64,000 nucleotides of DNA, taken from NCBI GenBank assembly GCA_027484145.1, contig JAIXUH010000010.1, forward strand, positions 54,378 to 118,377. The letters run 5' to 3'. Of the stretch, positions 9,694 through 18,794 are shown one piece after another. Positions within the stretch are counted from its first letter, which is position 1. Each line of letters opens with the position of its first letter. Source of the stretch: Rhodobacter sp. Lineage in GTDB: Bacteria > Pseudomonadota > Alphaproteobacteria > Rhodobacterales > Rhodobacteraceae. The notes below the pieces were generated by a model, which saw nothing but the letters and a program-made list of their open reading frames with translations, had not been told where the DNA came from and did not search any database. The position numbers were made by a program, and so were the translations under genes.

Positions 9694-9996
9694 ATGCCCC
9701 TTCTCCGCTCCAGACACGCTTGCCTCGCCGCCGCCGCCCTGTTCACGATGCCTGTCTGCGGCGTCGCTCAAGGTGCGACGGCGTTGGACTGCTTGCCGCC
9801 GGTCCCGCCTGCACCGGTGACCGATGCTGCCACGCGCGCGGAATATCGCGTGGAGATCGGGCAGGAGTTCACGGCCTATTTCGATGAGGCGCAGACCTAT
9901 CTGCGCTGTCTGGATGCCGCGCGAGCCCAGGTGTCCGAAGAGATCAACCGCGCGATCCACGACTACCAGGCTCTTGGCGAGGACCCGGACGGATGA
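9694..9996 (+). CDS. Small secreted protein of unknown function
   Basis: A 100-residue protein with a signal peptide (cleaved near VAQG-AT) and a mature part containing two Cys residues (C-L-P-P-V-P-P and Y-L-R-C-L-D) that could form one disulfide. It is mostly helical after the Pro-rich start. It reads away from the T4SS operon and lies 59 bases before the next secreted protein. No family recognised; a periplasmic transfer accessory is a guess from position. Confidence 0.6.
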   Translation: MPLLRSRHACLAAAALFTMPVCGVAQGATALDCLPPVPPAPVTDAATRAEYRVEIGQEFTAYFDEAQTYLRCLDAARAQVSEEINRAIHDYQALGEDPDG

Positions 9997-10055
9997 CCGC
10001 GTGAGATCAGGTCCCCCTACCCTTCCCCTCCCGGCATCTTCACAAGGAAACTCCC

Positions 10056-10697
10056 ATGACAAGACTACGAGCTGCGGCCGCCCTGGCAGCGACCGCCATG
10101 TCACTTTCTGTTGCGGCTCCGGCACAAGCCTACCCCGTCGATTGCGCGATCCTTCTCTGCCTCGCAGGCGGCTGGCCAGCCTCGACCGAATGCGCCCATG
10201 CCCGCACCGTCTTCATTGCCCGGATCACGCCATGGCCGGTCGAGCCACCGCTGCAAATCTGGAACTGCCCGATGCGGGCGAGTTTCCGCGGCGAGGCCAA
10301 ACCGATCGAGCGCCTGTTCGACATCGCCGTTCGCGGAGAGACTGCCCCGCTCATCTCTGTCCCGAAAACGCCGTGGGCACCTCAGCTCGTCCAGGATCGG
10401 GCAGATGTCGATATCTCCGATCCGGCGTTTGACTTTGTCCGCTCGATCCGCGTGTTCGAGATCACCTACCAGCAGAGACGCAACTCTGACGGCGACTGCA
10501 ACAGCTGGGGCGCCGTGTACATGGGCACCTATGGCGCTCAGGGCGACTACAGCCGTCGTCGGAGCAGCATTTCTGCGGTGCCGACCGCCTCAGACCTCAC
10601 CGTGCCGGCAGACTGTCGCAGCTATTGGCACCGGTCTGTTTTCGTCGAATGGCGCGACTATGAAGGGAGCTACGGACACGAAGAGGTTCATTACTGA
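10056..10697 (+). CDS. Secreted Cys-rich protein of unknown function
   Basis: A 213-residue exported protein. The signal peptide ends at A-Q-A-YPVDCA, and the mature part starts with a Cys cluster (C-A-I-L-L-C-L-A-G-G) plus further Cys residues in T-E-C-A-H, W-N-C-P, G-D-C-N-S-W and A-D-C-R. AAGGA precedes the ATG. I recall similar proteins beside T4SS loci of Rhodobacterales plasmids but cannot name the family. The many Cys suggest a disulfide-stabilised surface or periplasmic protein. Confidence 0.7.
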   Translation: MTRLRAAAALAATAMSLSVAAPAQAYPVDCAILLCLAGGWPASTECAHARTVFIARITPWPVEPPLQIWNCPMRASFRGEAKPIERLFDIAVRGETAPLISVPKTPWAPQLVQDRADVDISDPAFDFVRSIRVFEITYQQRRNSDGDCNSWGAVYMGTYGAQGDYSRRRSSISAVPTASDLTVPADCRSYWHRSVFVEWRDYEGSYGHEEVHY

Positions 10698-10788
10698 GAA
10701 CATGAACGACCGCCCTCCCACGAAACGATCGAGTGACCGGATCCCCAGAAACAGAAACGACGCCAGACCATAGGCCCGACGCCGCACT

Positions 10789-10857
10789 GATTTCCTCGTG
10801 GTGATGGAAATCTAGCGCGAGCTTTGGGTCCGTTCAACCGGCAAATGCCTTTGCCGG
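10789..10857 (+). promoter_or_regulatory. Two inverted repeats before the winged-helix gene
   Basis: Between the secreted protein and the DNA-binding protein lie GATTTCC (10789-10795) / GGAAATC (10806-10812) and a perfect hairpin CCGGCAAA-TGCC-TTTGCCGG (10838-10857). Neither is followed by a T run, so operator or leader structures are more likely than a terminator. The second ends 56 bases before the ATG at 10914. Confidence 0.4.
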
Positions 10858-10913
10858 AACGAAATTTTGCACGGCTCACGGTCTGGTGTCGCCCCAAGAC
10901 GGAACGACACATC

Positions 10914-11759
10914 ATGGAACTCACGACCGGCGCCATCCTGCGCCGCATCACCGAAACACCACTCTCCACTGCGGCCCATAAGCTCGCGACGATCATCCTC
11001 GACGGCATCGCCTGGAAGGATGGCTACAACGGGCTTGAACGCGGAACGGCCGCGTTCACGCTGGCGCACCTCGCCGAAAAGATGGGGGTTTCCCGGCAGC
11101 ATCTGACGGCGCTCCTGGTCGAGCTCGCGGCGTCCGGCTTGGCGCTGGCCCGGTGGAAGCCCAATGGCAAGTTTGCGCCCTGGCTGTTCCGGTTCGGGGG
11201 GCATATCGCAACTGGAACAGCGCCAGATGTCGTGTCATCTGCAGGCGACACATCACTATCTGGAGACTCTAAGAACAAAACTATCTTTGCAGGAAAGATC
11301 GAGATCGGCGCAGTAGCCAGCGTCTACCACACGCCTTGGGCAGAATTGATCAAGTCAGCGAAGGTGTCGCTTGCCTGCTGGAACGTCGATACGCAGATCA
11401 TCTGGGAACGTTTCCTGACTTTCAACCAGTCGCGCGGCAATGCCCATGTCCCGGCTGGCTACTTGCTCGGCTTCATGCGGCGCTGGCGGACCAGTTCGTC
11501 AAGCCGGGCTCCAACGTTTTCATCGGAGCCGGAGCTGCTGGCCAAAGAAGATCCGAAAACGCTCGAGCTCCATCAGCAGATTCGGGCTGCTCCTAGTGCC
11601 AACCGACAGTTTCACGCATCGGATTTGTGCAGCCTGATTGGCCAAGCCGCCTACGATGCTCGTGTCCTAGATGTCGTCCGACAGTTCGGCTGTCCAAGGT
11701 TCACTGCAATCCTTGCCGTGCACGGACGCGCCGTTTTGGCAGGAGAAATCTCGCGATGA
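10914..11759 (+). CDS. Winged-helix DNA-binding plasmid protein
   Basis: A 281-residue soluble protein. Residues about 45-80 form a helix-turn-helix (F-T-L-A-H-L-A-E-K-M-G-V-S-R-Q-H-L-T) followed by a possible wing. The rest has no motif I know. A frame extends up to 10824 with a non-ATG start, but the ATG at 10914 lies downstream of the hairpins and fits better. It could be a replication initiator or plasmid regulator; its position next to transfer genes and alone on its strand fits either. Confidence 0.65.
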   Translation: MELTTGAILRRITETPLSTAAHKLATIILDGIAWKDGYNGLERGTAAFTLAHLAEKMGVSRQHLTALLVELAASGLALARWKPNGKFAPWLFRFGGHIATGTAPDVVSSAGDTSLSGDSKNKTIFAGKIEIGAVASVYHTPWAELIKSAKVSLACWNVDTQIIWERFLTFNQSRGNAHVPAGYLLGFMRRWRTSSSSRAPTFSSEPELLAKEDPKTLELHQQIRAAPSANRQFHASDLCSLIGQAAYDARVLDVVRQFGCPRFTAILAVHGRAVLAGEISR

Positions 11760-11833
11760 GATGGCTTGATGCGGAAGAGAGACCTCGGACATGCTTGCTC
11801 CAATCATTTCTGCCGGGGTTTCTCCGACCACTT

Positions 11834-14800
11834 TCAAACCAGGGATTGACCCATTGGCTTCACGACGGCACCACCGTTGGCAAGGTCTCCTGCCTTCGCC
11901 AGCCCGCGCCCCTTGATCAGTGCGTAGACAGCCGGAATCACGACCAACGTCAGGATGGTGGACGACACCATCCCACCGATCATCGGCACGGCGATACGGC
12001 TCATAACCTCAGACCCGGTGCCATGCGCCCAAAGGATCGGCATCAGGCCCGCCATGATCGCCACCACCGTCATCATCTTGGGCCGCACCCGTTCGACAGC
12101 GCCGACCATGATCGCGGCATCCAGATCGGCGCGGGTGAATGGGCGTCCTGCGCGGGCGACCTCGGCCCTGCGTTCCGCCAATGCATGGTCGAGGTAGATC
12201 AGCATGATTACCCCGGTTTCCGCCGCCACGCCGGCCAGCGCGATGAACCCGACCGCGACTGCCACCGAGGTGTTGAACCCCATCCACCACATCAGCCAGA
12301 CCCCGCCGACGAGCGCGAAAGGCAGCGATAGCATGACGATCAGGGTTTCGGTCAGGCGGCGGAAGTTGAGAAACAGCAACAGGAAGATCACCGCCAGTGT
12401 GATCGGCACGACGATTGCCAGCCGAGCCTTGGCACGTTCGAGGTATTCGAACTGACCGCTCCAGCCCAGCGAATAGCCGGGCGGCAGGATCACTTCGCCA
12501 GCCACTGCCGCTTGTGCCTCGGCGACATAGCCGCCCAGATCGCGGCCCGCGATGTCCACGAAGATGTAGACGGCAAGCTGACCGTTCTCAGTGCGGATCG
12601 ACGTCGCACCCCGTGTACGCTCGACAGCGGCGACCTCGCCCAGGGGCACAGTGCCACCACCCGGAAGCGCGACCTGAACCTCTTGCGCGATGGCCTCGGG
12701 ATCCTGGCGCAGCGCTGCGGGATAGCGCAGTGCCACGTTGTAGCGCTCGCGTCCCTCGACGGTCTGAGTGATCGCCTCGGCCCCAAGCGCCATGGCGATA
12801 ACCTCCTGCACGTCCTGGATCGACAGGCCGTAACGCGCCAGCCGTTCCCGGTCGGGCACGATGTCGAGGTAATAGCCGCCGATCACCCGTTCGGCATAGG
12901 CGCTGGTGGTGCCGGGAACATTCCGCAGCACCGCCTCGACCTGCCGCGCGACTGCCTCCATTTCTGTAAGGTCAGTGCCGAAGACTTTCACCCCCACAGG
13001 AGTGCGGATGCCGGTGGCCAGCATATCGATGCGGGCGCGGATCGGCTGGGTCCAGGCGTTCGAGACGCCGGGGAATTGCAGGGCGGCGTCCATTTCCAGC
13101 CGCAGACTTTCCATCGTGACGCCCTCGCGCCACTCATCCTTCGGCTTCAGCTGAATGATCGTCTCGAACATCTCGGTAGGGGCCGGGTCGGTTGCCGTCA
13201 GCGCACGTCCCGCCTTGCCGAAGACGGTCTCGACTTCCGGGAAGCTGCGGATGATGCGGTCCTGCATCTGAATCAACTCCGCTGCTTTGGTGACGGACAA
13301 GCCCGGCAGGGTGGTGGGCATGTACATCATCGTGCCCTCGTCCAGAGCGGGCATGAATTCGGACCCCAACTGCCGCGCGGGCCAGATTGTGGCGACCAGT
13401 GCCACCAGCGCGAGCGTGATTGTGAACACCCGCGCCCGCAGCACCCATTGGATGACGGGTCGGTAGATCGCGATCAGGGCGCGGTTCACCGGGTTGCGGT
13501 GTTCCGGCACGATCCGCCCGCGCACGAAGATCACCATCAGCGCGGGCACCAGCGTCACTGACAAGAGCGCTGCGGCCGCCATGGCGAAAGTTTTGGTTGC
13601 AGCCAAGGGGCCGAATAGGCGGCCCTCTTGCCCTTCCAGCGCGAAGATCGGCAGGAAGGAGACGGTGATAATCAGCAGGCTGAAGAACAGCGCCGGGCCA
13701 ACCTCGGACGCGGCTTCGATCAGCACTTCCACCCGTGGCTTGCCGGGTTCCGCCCGTTCCAGATGCTTGTGGGCGTTTTCAATCATCACGATGGCGGCGT
13801 CGATCATCGCGCCAATGGCGATAGCGATGCCGCCAAGGCTCATGATATTGGCCCCGATGCCAAGCGCGCGCATGGCGGTGAAGGCCATCAAGAGGCCCAC
13901 CGGCAGCATGATGATGGCGACCAGCGACGAGCGGACATGCAGCAGGAAGACAAATGTGACCAGCGCCACGACGATGCTTTCCTCAAGAAGTGTCGTCCGC
14001 AAGGTTTCAATGGCTGACAGGATCAAGTTGGACCGGTCATAGACGGTGACGATCTCCACCCCCTCGGGCAGGCTTCGCGCGATGGTCTCGATCTCGACCT
14101 TGGCGTTATCGATCACGTCGAGTGCATTGGCCCCCACTCGTTGTAGCACGATGCCGCTGGCGACCTCTCCCTCGCCATCAAGCTCTGCGATGCCCCGACG
14201 CTCATCGGGCACGATCTCGACCCGCGCTACGTCGCGCAGCAGAACCGGCACGCCCCCCTCAGCACGGATCGGGACCATTTCCAGATCGGCTATGCCGTCC
14301 AGATAGCCGCGCCCGCGCACCATGAACTCGAATTCCGACAGCTCGACCGTGCGCCCGCCGGTGTCCATGTTGCTGGCCGCAACTGCCTCACCGATCTCGG
14401 ACAGGGTGATGCCAAGCGCCCGCATCCGCACCGGATCGACGGTGATCGAGTATTGTTTCACAAACCCGCCGACGCTGGCGACTTCCGACACGCCGTCGGC
14501 ACCGCTGATGGCAAAACGCATTACCCAATCTTGCAAGGACCGCAGCTCGGCCAGGCTCAGGTTCTCGCCCTTCAGCGCGTATTGATAGACCCAGCCCACG
14601 CCCGTCGCATCTGGCCCAAGCGCGGGCGTCACTCCATCCGGCAAACGTGCTGCGGCGGCGTTGAGGTATTCCAGCACGCGCGAGCGGGCCCAGTAGGGGT
14701 CCACGCCATCTTCGAAGATGATGTAGACGAAAGAGATGCCGAAGAACGAGAACCCGCGCACCACGCGTGACTGTGGCACGGTCAGCATGGCCGAAGTGAG

Positions 14801-15004
14801 GGGATAGGTCACCTGATCTTCGACCACCTGCGGCGCTTGCCCAGGATATTCGGTCAGCACGATCACCTGCACATCCGACAGATCGGGGATGGCGTCGATC
14901 GGCAGTGTGCGCAGGGACCAAAGGCCCGCAGCCACGGTAAAGACGGTGGCAAAGAGCACAAGCAGCACGTTGCGGGCCGACCATTCGATAATGCGGGCGA
15001 TCAT
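11834..15004 (-). CDS. cusA: CusA-type copper/silver RND efflux pump
   Basis: A 1056-residue heavy-metal RND transporter with 12 predicted membrane helices and two large periplasmic loops. The Cu(I)/Ag(I) methionine triad known from E. coli CusA appears conserved: Met in M-M-Y-M-P-T-T-L-P-G, Met in P-T-E-M-F-E-T and Met in I-D-M-L-A-T-G-I-R. The F-E-D-G-V-D-P-Y-W-A-R segment is also CusA-like. Asp in G-A-M-I-D-A-A-I lies in the proton-relay helix. Its start overlaps the cusB stop by four bases. It should move monovalent copper or silver out through a CusC-like channel, which is not in this window. Confidence 0.96.
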   Translation of the reverse strand: MIARIIEWSARNVLLVLFATVFTVAAGLWSLRTLPIDAIPDLSDVQVIVLTEYPGQAPQVVEDQVTYPLTSAMLTVPQSRVVRGFSFFGISFVYIIFEDGVDPYWARSRVLEYLNAAAARLPDGVTPALGPDATGVGWVYQYALKGENLSLAELRSLQDWVMRFAISGADGVSEVASVGGFVKQYSITVDPVRMRALGITLSEIGEAVAASNMDTGGRTVELSEFEFMVRGRGYLDGIADLEMVPIRAEGGVPVLLRDVARVEIVPDERRGIAELDGEGEVASGIVLQRVGANALDVIDNAKVEIETIARSLPEGVEIVTVYDRSNLILSAIETLRTTLLEESIVVALVTFVFLLHVRSSLVAIIMLPVGLLMAFTAMRALGIGANIMSLGGIAIAIGAMIDAAIVMIENAHKHLERAEPGKPRVEVLIEAASEVGPALFFSLLIITVSFLPIFALEGQEGRLFGPLAATKTFAMAAAALLSVTLVPALMVIFVRGRIVPEHRNPVNRALIAIYRPVIQWVLRARVFTITLALVALVATIWPARQLGSEFMPALDEGTMMYMPTTLPGLSVTKAAELIQMQDRIIRSFPEVETVFGKAGRALTATDPAPTEMFETIIQLKPKDEWREGVTMESLRLEMDAALQFPGVSNAWTQPIRARIDMLATGIRTPVGVKVFGTDLTEMEAVARQVEAVLRNVPGTTSAYAERVIGGYYLDIVPDRERLARYGLSIQDVQEVIAMALGAEAITQTVEGRERYNVALRYPAALRQDPEAIAQEVQVALPGGGTVPLGEVAAVERTRGATSIRTENGQLAVYIFVDIAGRDLGGYVAEAQAAVAGEVILPPGYSLGWSGQFEYLERAKARLAIVVPITLAVIFLLLFLNFRRLTETLIVMLSLPFALVGGVWLMWWMGFNTSVAVAVGFIALAGVAAETGVIMLIYLDHALAERRAEVARAGRPFTRADLDAAIMVGAVERVRPKMMTVVAIMAGLMPILWAHGTGSEVMSRIAVPMIGGMVSSTILTLVVIPAVYALIKGRGLAKAGDLANGGAVVKPMGQSLV

Positions 15005-16449
15005 GGGTTGGCCTCCGGGGTGGATCCGGGCGCTGCAAGGGCAGCCAAAGCCGCATTGAGGTTGCTTTCGGCGTCGATCAAGAAGGTGGCAGAGCTGACC
15101 ACTATGTCGCCCGCGCCCACGCCGCTGACGATCTCGATCATGCCGTCGCCCTTGCGCCCCACGGTCACAGGTTCGGGCCGGAACCGCCCTTCACCCAGAT
15201 CAAGGATCACCACCTGCCTGTCGCCGGTGTCGATCACAGCACCCTCTGGTACCTGCACCACGGGTGCACCGCCGAGCATGATTTCGACCTCGGCGAACAT
15301 GTTGGCGCGTAGGCGCCCGTCCGGGTTCGGCAATTCAATCCGCAGCTTTCCAGTGCGGGTCATCATATCGATCTCGGGGTAAATGGTGTCGATACGGCCC
15401 GGAATCGGGCCATCCGTGAGGCCACGAAAGCTCACCCGAACCTCTGTTCCTACTGCAATCTCCATCAGCGCCGCTTCAGGCACTTCGGCGATGACCCAGA
15501 CGGTCGAGGTGTCAGCGATGCGGAACAGGGTATCGCCCGCTTCCGACATCATGCCTTCGACCGCCATCCGCTCCAGCACCACGCCGCTGCGCGGGGCCAT
15601 GATCGGAATACTCACTGTCGTCTGGCCCTCGGTCGCGATGCGGTCGATCACCTCTCCCGGCACGCCGAGGTTTTCCAATCGTTGCCGCGCGCCCTCCCTT
15701 GACCGTCCTTCCGACCGCACGTCGGTTAGGAACTGTGCAAGAGCGGCAGCGATCTCGGGTGAATAGAGCGTCACGAGCGGCGCACCTTCGGCGATCGTGC
15801 TGCCTGTGGTCACATCGGCGACGGTTTCTATGAAGGCGTCTGCGCGCAGCGAGATCACGCTGATCCGGCGTTCGTCCAGTTCCACGATGCCCGGCGCGCG
15901 TAATGTGGCCGCCAGTGGGGCCAGCACCGCTTCGGCCGTCCGCACCCCGGTACGCTGCAACTTGCCAGGGCTGACAGTGACCGACCCGTCATCACTATCT
16001 TCACCGTCATAGACGGGAATGTAATCCATCCCCATTGAGTCCTGCTTCGGCACTGGCGAGGTGTCGGGCAGGCCCATCGGGTTGCGGTAGTAGAGGATGG
16101 TCCGCTCACCTGTTTCCACCATGGCCGCTTCGGCAGGGAGATCAGGAGCGGGGCCCAGTGAGATATCCTCGCTCTCCAGGACAGGCAGGAAGGCTCGCCC
16201 ATCCGCCGTTTGCTGTTCGGATGCCGACCATTCGGGCAGTCCATCTGGATGCCTCCAGTAGATGACAGGCCCGGTTGCATCAGAGCGCTGCTCGGTGACA
16301 ACCTCTTGGCCCGCAAGAAGGGCGATCTGCGTTTGCGCGAGATCCTGCAGGCCGGAGAGGGTGATGCCACCCTCTCCGGCCTTGAGGCCAGCCCATCCGG
16401 CACCTGCGGCGACAAGCGTGATCACCATCAGTTTCCCGAGGACGCTCAT
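15001..16449 (-). CDS. cusB: CusB-type efflux adaptor with two heavy-metal-binding domains
   Basis: A 482-residue membrane-fusion protein. After an N-terminal anchor come two short YHS-like heavy-metal-binding units: the first (about residues 62-92, Y-W-R-H-P-D-G-L-P) lacks most Met and Cys, the second (about 115-148, Y-Y-R-N-P-M-G-L-P ... D-S-M-G-M-D-Y-I-P-V-Y) is intact. The barrel-sandwich, hairpin and beta-barrel domains follow. Neighbours cusA and a YtkA-like gene overlap it at both ends. CusB passes periplasmic Cu(I) to CusA. Confidence 0.94.
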   Translation of the reverse strand: MSVLGKLMVITLVAAGAGWAGLKAGEGGITLSGLQDLAQTQIALLAGQEVVTEQRSDATGPVIYWRHPDGLPEWSASEQQTADGRAFLPVLESEDISLGPAPDLPAEAAMVETGERTILYYRNPMGLPDTSPVPKQDSMGMDYIPVYDGEDSDDGSVTVSPGKLQRTGVRTAEAVLAPLAATLRAPGIVELDERRISVISLRADAFIETVADVTTGSTIAEGAPLVTLYSPEIAAALAQFLTDVRSEGRSREGARQRLENLGVPGEVIDRIATEGQTTVSIPIMAPRSGVVLERMAVEGMMSEAGDTLFRIADTSTVWVIAEVPEAALMEIAVGTEVRVSFRGLTDGPIPGRIDTIYPEIDMMTRTGKLRIELPNPDGRLRANMFAEVEIMLGGAPVVQVPEGAVIDTGDRQVVILDLGEGRFRPEPVTVGRKGDGMIEIVSGVGAGDIVVSSATFLIDAESNLNAALAALAAPGSTPEANP

Positions 16450-16835
16450 GGGGTTGCTTTCAGATCGATCTGAGCTTCGACCGTCTCCTCTTCGCCCTGC
16501 ACCTTGGCGGCAATCGAAAACCGCCAGCCACCGGCCATGGTGATATCTGTCGCAAAGCGGTAGTTGCCCGGAGTCTCCGCAGGCATTGCGGTGACAGGAG
16601 AGGTCATCGTCTCCATGCCATCAGGGGCCATGTCCATGCGGGTGGCAAAAATCACGGCACCTTCGACGGGCGTGCCGGTTCGTAGGTCCGTCAGGCTGAC
16701 CTCGACAATCGCGCCCGACCCGACGCGATGATCCGTGGATACCAGTTCAAAACGGAAATCTTCAGCGCCGCCATAGGCAGTCGTTGAGGACAGGGCAAGC
16801 GCCAGCGCAGCGCAACGAATGCGGAAAAGACGCAT
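16446..16835 (-). CDS. YtkA/FixH-like periplasmic protein
   Basis: A 129-residue exported protein with a signal peptide (cleaved near TTAYG) and an immunoglobulin-like beta domain of the YtkA/FixH type, including M-D-M-A-P-D-G-M and P-G-N-Y-R-F-A-T-D-I-T-M-A-G-G-W. The Met cluster could bind copper. Its stop overlaps cusB, so it belongs to the cusBA operon. Similar proteins often accompany CusB/CzcB adaptors. The exact role is unknown; a periplasmic metal chaperone is an inference. Confidence 0.8.
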   Translation of the reverse strand: MRLFRIRCAALALALSSTTAYGGAEDFRFELVSTDHRVGSGAIVEVSLTDLRTGTPVEGAVIFATRMDMAPDGMETMTSPVTAMPAETPGNYRFATDITMAGGWRFSIAAKVQGEEETVEAQIDLKATP

Positions 16836-16929
16836 ATTGGGGACCTCATGAGGATTATTGGAACGACGGGTGCCCTAGCCAGAGGCGCGGGCATCACTTG
16901 CATTGGCGGCGTGTCGAAACACGCAGTCG

Positions 16930-17259
16930 TCAGATGCGCGGAGGTCGTTTCAATCCTTCTGGTCGCAGGCCGTCGCCTGACCAGGGTGGGTCCGAATATC
17001 CGATCGCGGAAATCAGGGCCGCGAAGACCCCGGTGTCTACCAAAGGTGTCGGCAAGACGCTTGTGTTGACAGCACAGCGAAGCATGGCAATGCAGGCCAG
17101 TTCGCAAGACGGGTCATCAGGGCAATCGTCGTCGCAGCAGGGCATCGCGGCCATGGCGATTTCGTTCGTCAGTGCAGAAGCAGGTTGCGACGTGGCCGAG
17201 ACGAGCACCGCCACGGTCAGGATCAAGGCAAGGAAAAGGCGCAGGACCGCTTGCATCAT
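16930..17259 (-). CDS. Small secreted Cys-rich protein at the head of the cus operon
   Basis: A 109-residue protein with a signal peptide and a mature Cys cluster M-P-C-C-D-D-D-C-P-D-D-P-S-C-E-L-A-C, ending in R-P-P-R-I. The ATG at 17259 is preferred over an upstream frame to 17313. It lies 94 bases before the YtkA-like gene on the same strand. It resembles in plan (signal peptide, Cys/His middle, PPxR-type tail) three other small proteins at 33478, 42559 and 43681. A metal-sensing or metal-buffering role is plausible but unproven. Confidence 0.65.
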   Translation of the reverse strand: MMQAVLRLFLALILTVAVLVSATSQPASALTNEIAMAAMPCCDDDCPDDPSCELACIAMLRCAVNTSVLPTPLVDTGVFAALISAIGYSDPPWSGDGLRPEGLKRPPRI

Positions 17260-17576
17260 TGGTTTGTGTTGGATTTGGGTAGCGAGATCAAGTCGCATCA
17301 CCGTGAGCGACACTCAGTCGCCTAAGCGCATTTTTCCCCCGTTAGGCGCTTTAGTGTCTATCTGGGAGGGATGTTAATAGGCAACGACTTCACGCCCACG
17401 GTAAAATGATCCCTCAGTGCCCACTAGCTGAACCTTCAGCGTGCCGCACGCTCATCTCGCGAACGACCACTTCGCACGCGCAGACATCCGGCTAGCCGAC
17501 CAGAAACACGCTGATGCAGCGTCCGGATATCCCTACGGAACAGACCATCCGGCACAGACGAATGTTGTCAGGATCA
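17260..17576. other. Intergenic stretch without a supported gene
   Basis: These 317 bases separate the Cys-rich protein from the cytochrome c gene. I see no coding sequence. An imperfect inverted repeat around AAGCGC ... GCGCTT (about 17326-17354), with a run of T and C in its loop, is the only structure noticed. It may hold the leftward promoter for the cus operon, but no clear -35/-10 or MerR-type box is visible. Confidence 0.5.
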
Positions 17577-18149
17577 TTATTGTTGGCCCGATGGGAATCC
17601 CGCACGCATGTAGGCAATAATCGACCAGATCTGGTCCTCACTCAGGCTATCCTTAAAAGCTGGCATAGCGGTTTCGAAAGCCTTTCCGCCTTCTGATACA
17701 GTCCAAAGCAGGTACTCGTCGCCCGCCATCGGCATTTGGACCAAGTAGTTGAGCAACGCCGGCGACGGCGTCAGGCTGCGACCTTCCTCACCATCGCCAA
17801 AGCCCGTAGGCCCGTGACATCTGGCGCAGTTTTCGGCGTAGAGTGTTGCTCCGGCAGCCAGAGTCTCATCCGTCGACCGCAAGGGATTGCGCGCGCCGCG
17901 ATACGCAGAGGGAACACCTTCATTCATGTAGGTCCAATGCCGTTGCATCCGCGCCTGCTGGCCTGGCCCCATCATCCCCCAGCCCCACATATCCCGACCC
18001 ATACCATCGGGTGTCATGTGGCCGGGACCCATCCAGCCCGGACCCCACCAGTCGCGGCAGCACGGTGAACCTTGCTGGGCGAGGGCAGGTACAAGGGCTG
18101 CCGAAGCAATGAGTGCGAGTGCCGACAATGTTATGGTAACCTTGCCCAT
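17577..18149 (-). CDS. Periplasmic c-type cytochrome with Met/Trp/Gly-rich N-terminus
   Basis: A 190-residue exported protein. After the signal peptide comes an unusual stretch rich in Trp, Gly and Met (W-W-G-P-G-W-M-G-P-G-H-M, then M-W-G-W-G-M-M-G-P-G), then a class I cytochrome c domain with the heme site C-A-R-C-H (about residue 113) and a distal Met in T-A-M-P-A-F. The Met-rich segment could bind copper. It stands alone on its strand, with an FNR-type box upstream, so oxygen-limited expression is likely. Confidence 0.88.
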   Translation of the reverse strand: MGKVTITLSALALIASAALVPALAQQGSPCCRDWWGPGWMGPGHMTPDGMGRDMWGWGMMGPGQQARMQRHWTYMNEGVPSAYRGARNPLRSTDETLAAGATLYAENCARCHGPTGFGDGEEGRSLTPSPALLNYLVQMPMAGDEYLLWTVSEGGKAFETAMPAFKDSLSEDQIWSIIAYMRAGFPSGQQ

Positions 18150-18206
18150 CAGATTGCATCCTTGTGTCCCCTGCTATGAAGGCTACACCCAGCCCACACT
18201 TGCGCA

Positions 18207-18220
18207 TTGATCGAGATCAA
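18207..18220 (-). promoter_or_regulatory. FNR/FnrL-type box upstream of the cytochrome c gene
   Basis: TTGAT-CGAG-ATCAA is a perfect dyad matching the FNR/FnrL/Anr consensus TTGAT-N4-ATCAA. Its centre is about 64 bases before the cytochrome ATG at 18149. With the usual -41.5 activator position, transcription would begin near 18172, a sensible leader length. It also overlaps the 3' end region of the MerR gene, which ends at 18229. Confidence 0.72.
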
Positions 18221-18228
18221 TCTTTCGA

Positions 18229-18705
18229 TCAGTTCGAAGAAGATGTGCTGGCGGGCAGGGCCAAACTTGCGTCGACAGACTTCGGAACGCTGAGATGGTC
18301 GTGGGCGCAAAGCGAGTGATCGCTCAGCACTTCGATCACCCGGCAGTCAGCAATGCGCCCTCCCGCGCACTGAACGACCATACGTTCAAGTTCGGCCTTC
18401 AAAGCGATCAAGCGCGCAAGGCGGCTTTCAACCTCCGCAAGTTGCGCCCTTGCAATGGCATCGGCGGCAGCACAGGACTGATCCGGGCGGTCTGATAGGC
18501 TGAGAAGGTCGCGTATGGCCTCCAGCGTGAAGCCCAGATCCCGCGCATGACGGATGAAGGCGAGCTGTTCCATCGCTCTGCGGCCATACAGCCGCTGGTT
18601 CCCCGAGCTCCGTTCTGCTTCAGGAAGCAGGCCGATCTGCTCGTAGTACCGGATCGTCGGCACCTTCACCCCGGCAGCCTCGCCCAACTTTCCGATAGTC
18701 AGCAT
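18229..18705 (-). CDS. MerR-family regulator, CadR/PbrR/ZntR type
   Basis: A 158-residue regulator with an N-terminal MerR winged-helix (residues 1-70), a dimer helix and a metal loop. The three Cys residues used by Zn/Cd/Pb sensors are at about 78, 113 and 121 (V-Q-C-A-G-G-R-I-A-D-C). Position 78 being Cys rather than Ser separates it from CueR. A His/Cys tail (C-A-H-D-H) follows. The ATG at 18705 matches the family start. It is divergent from zntA, and the shared gap holds a CadR/PbrR-like operator. Confidence 0.9.
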   Translation of the reverse strand: MLTIGKLGEAAGVKVPTIRYYEQIGLLPEAERSSGNQRLYGRRAMEQLAFIRHARDLGFTLEAIRDLLSLSDRPDQSCAAADAIARAQLAEVESRLARLIALKAELERMVVQCAGGRIADCRVIEVLSDHSLCAHDHLSVPKSVDASLALPASTSSSN

Positions 18706-18715
18706 CAGATTCTCC

Positions 18716-18746
18716 TTGAAGCTATAGTTGCTAGAGACATTAGGTT
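18716..18746 (+). promoter_or_regulatory. MerR-type promoter of the zntA operon (operator class CTnnAG-N3-CTnnAG)
   Basis: -35 TTGAAG (18716-18721) and -10 TAGGTT (18741-18746) are separated by 19 bases, the over-long spacer typical of MerR-regulated promoters. The dyad CTATAG-TTG-CTAGAG (18722-18736) starts directly after the -35. It matches published CadR/PbrR operators in layout. The divergent MerR gene at 18705 is the obvious regulator. Confidence 0.85.
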
Positions 18747-18794
18747 CCTGATTCGATGAAAGCAACTGCCCGCTCAGCGGCAGGAGGAATGACG

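Noticed and set aside
12512..13561. A long plus-strand open frame of about 350 codons opposite cusA
   Set aside because: It is antisense to a clear RND pump, has no ribosome site or known domain, and its composition is that of a GC-rich shadow frame.
18756..18794. An upstream start for zntA at 18756
   Set aside because: It is only ten bases after the -10 box and has no ribosome site; GGAGG stands before the ATG at 18795.
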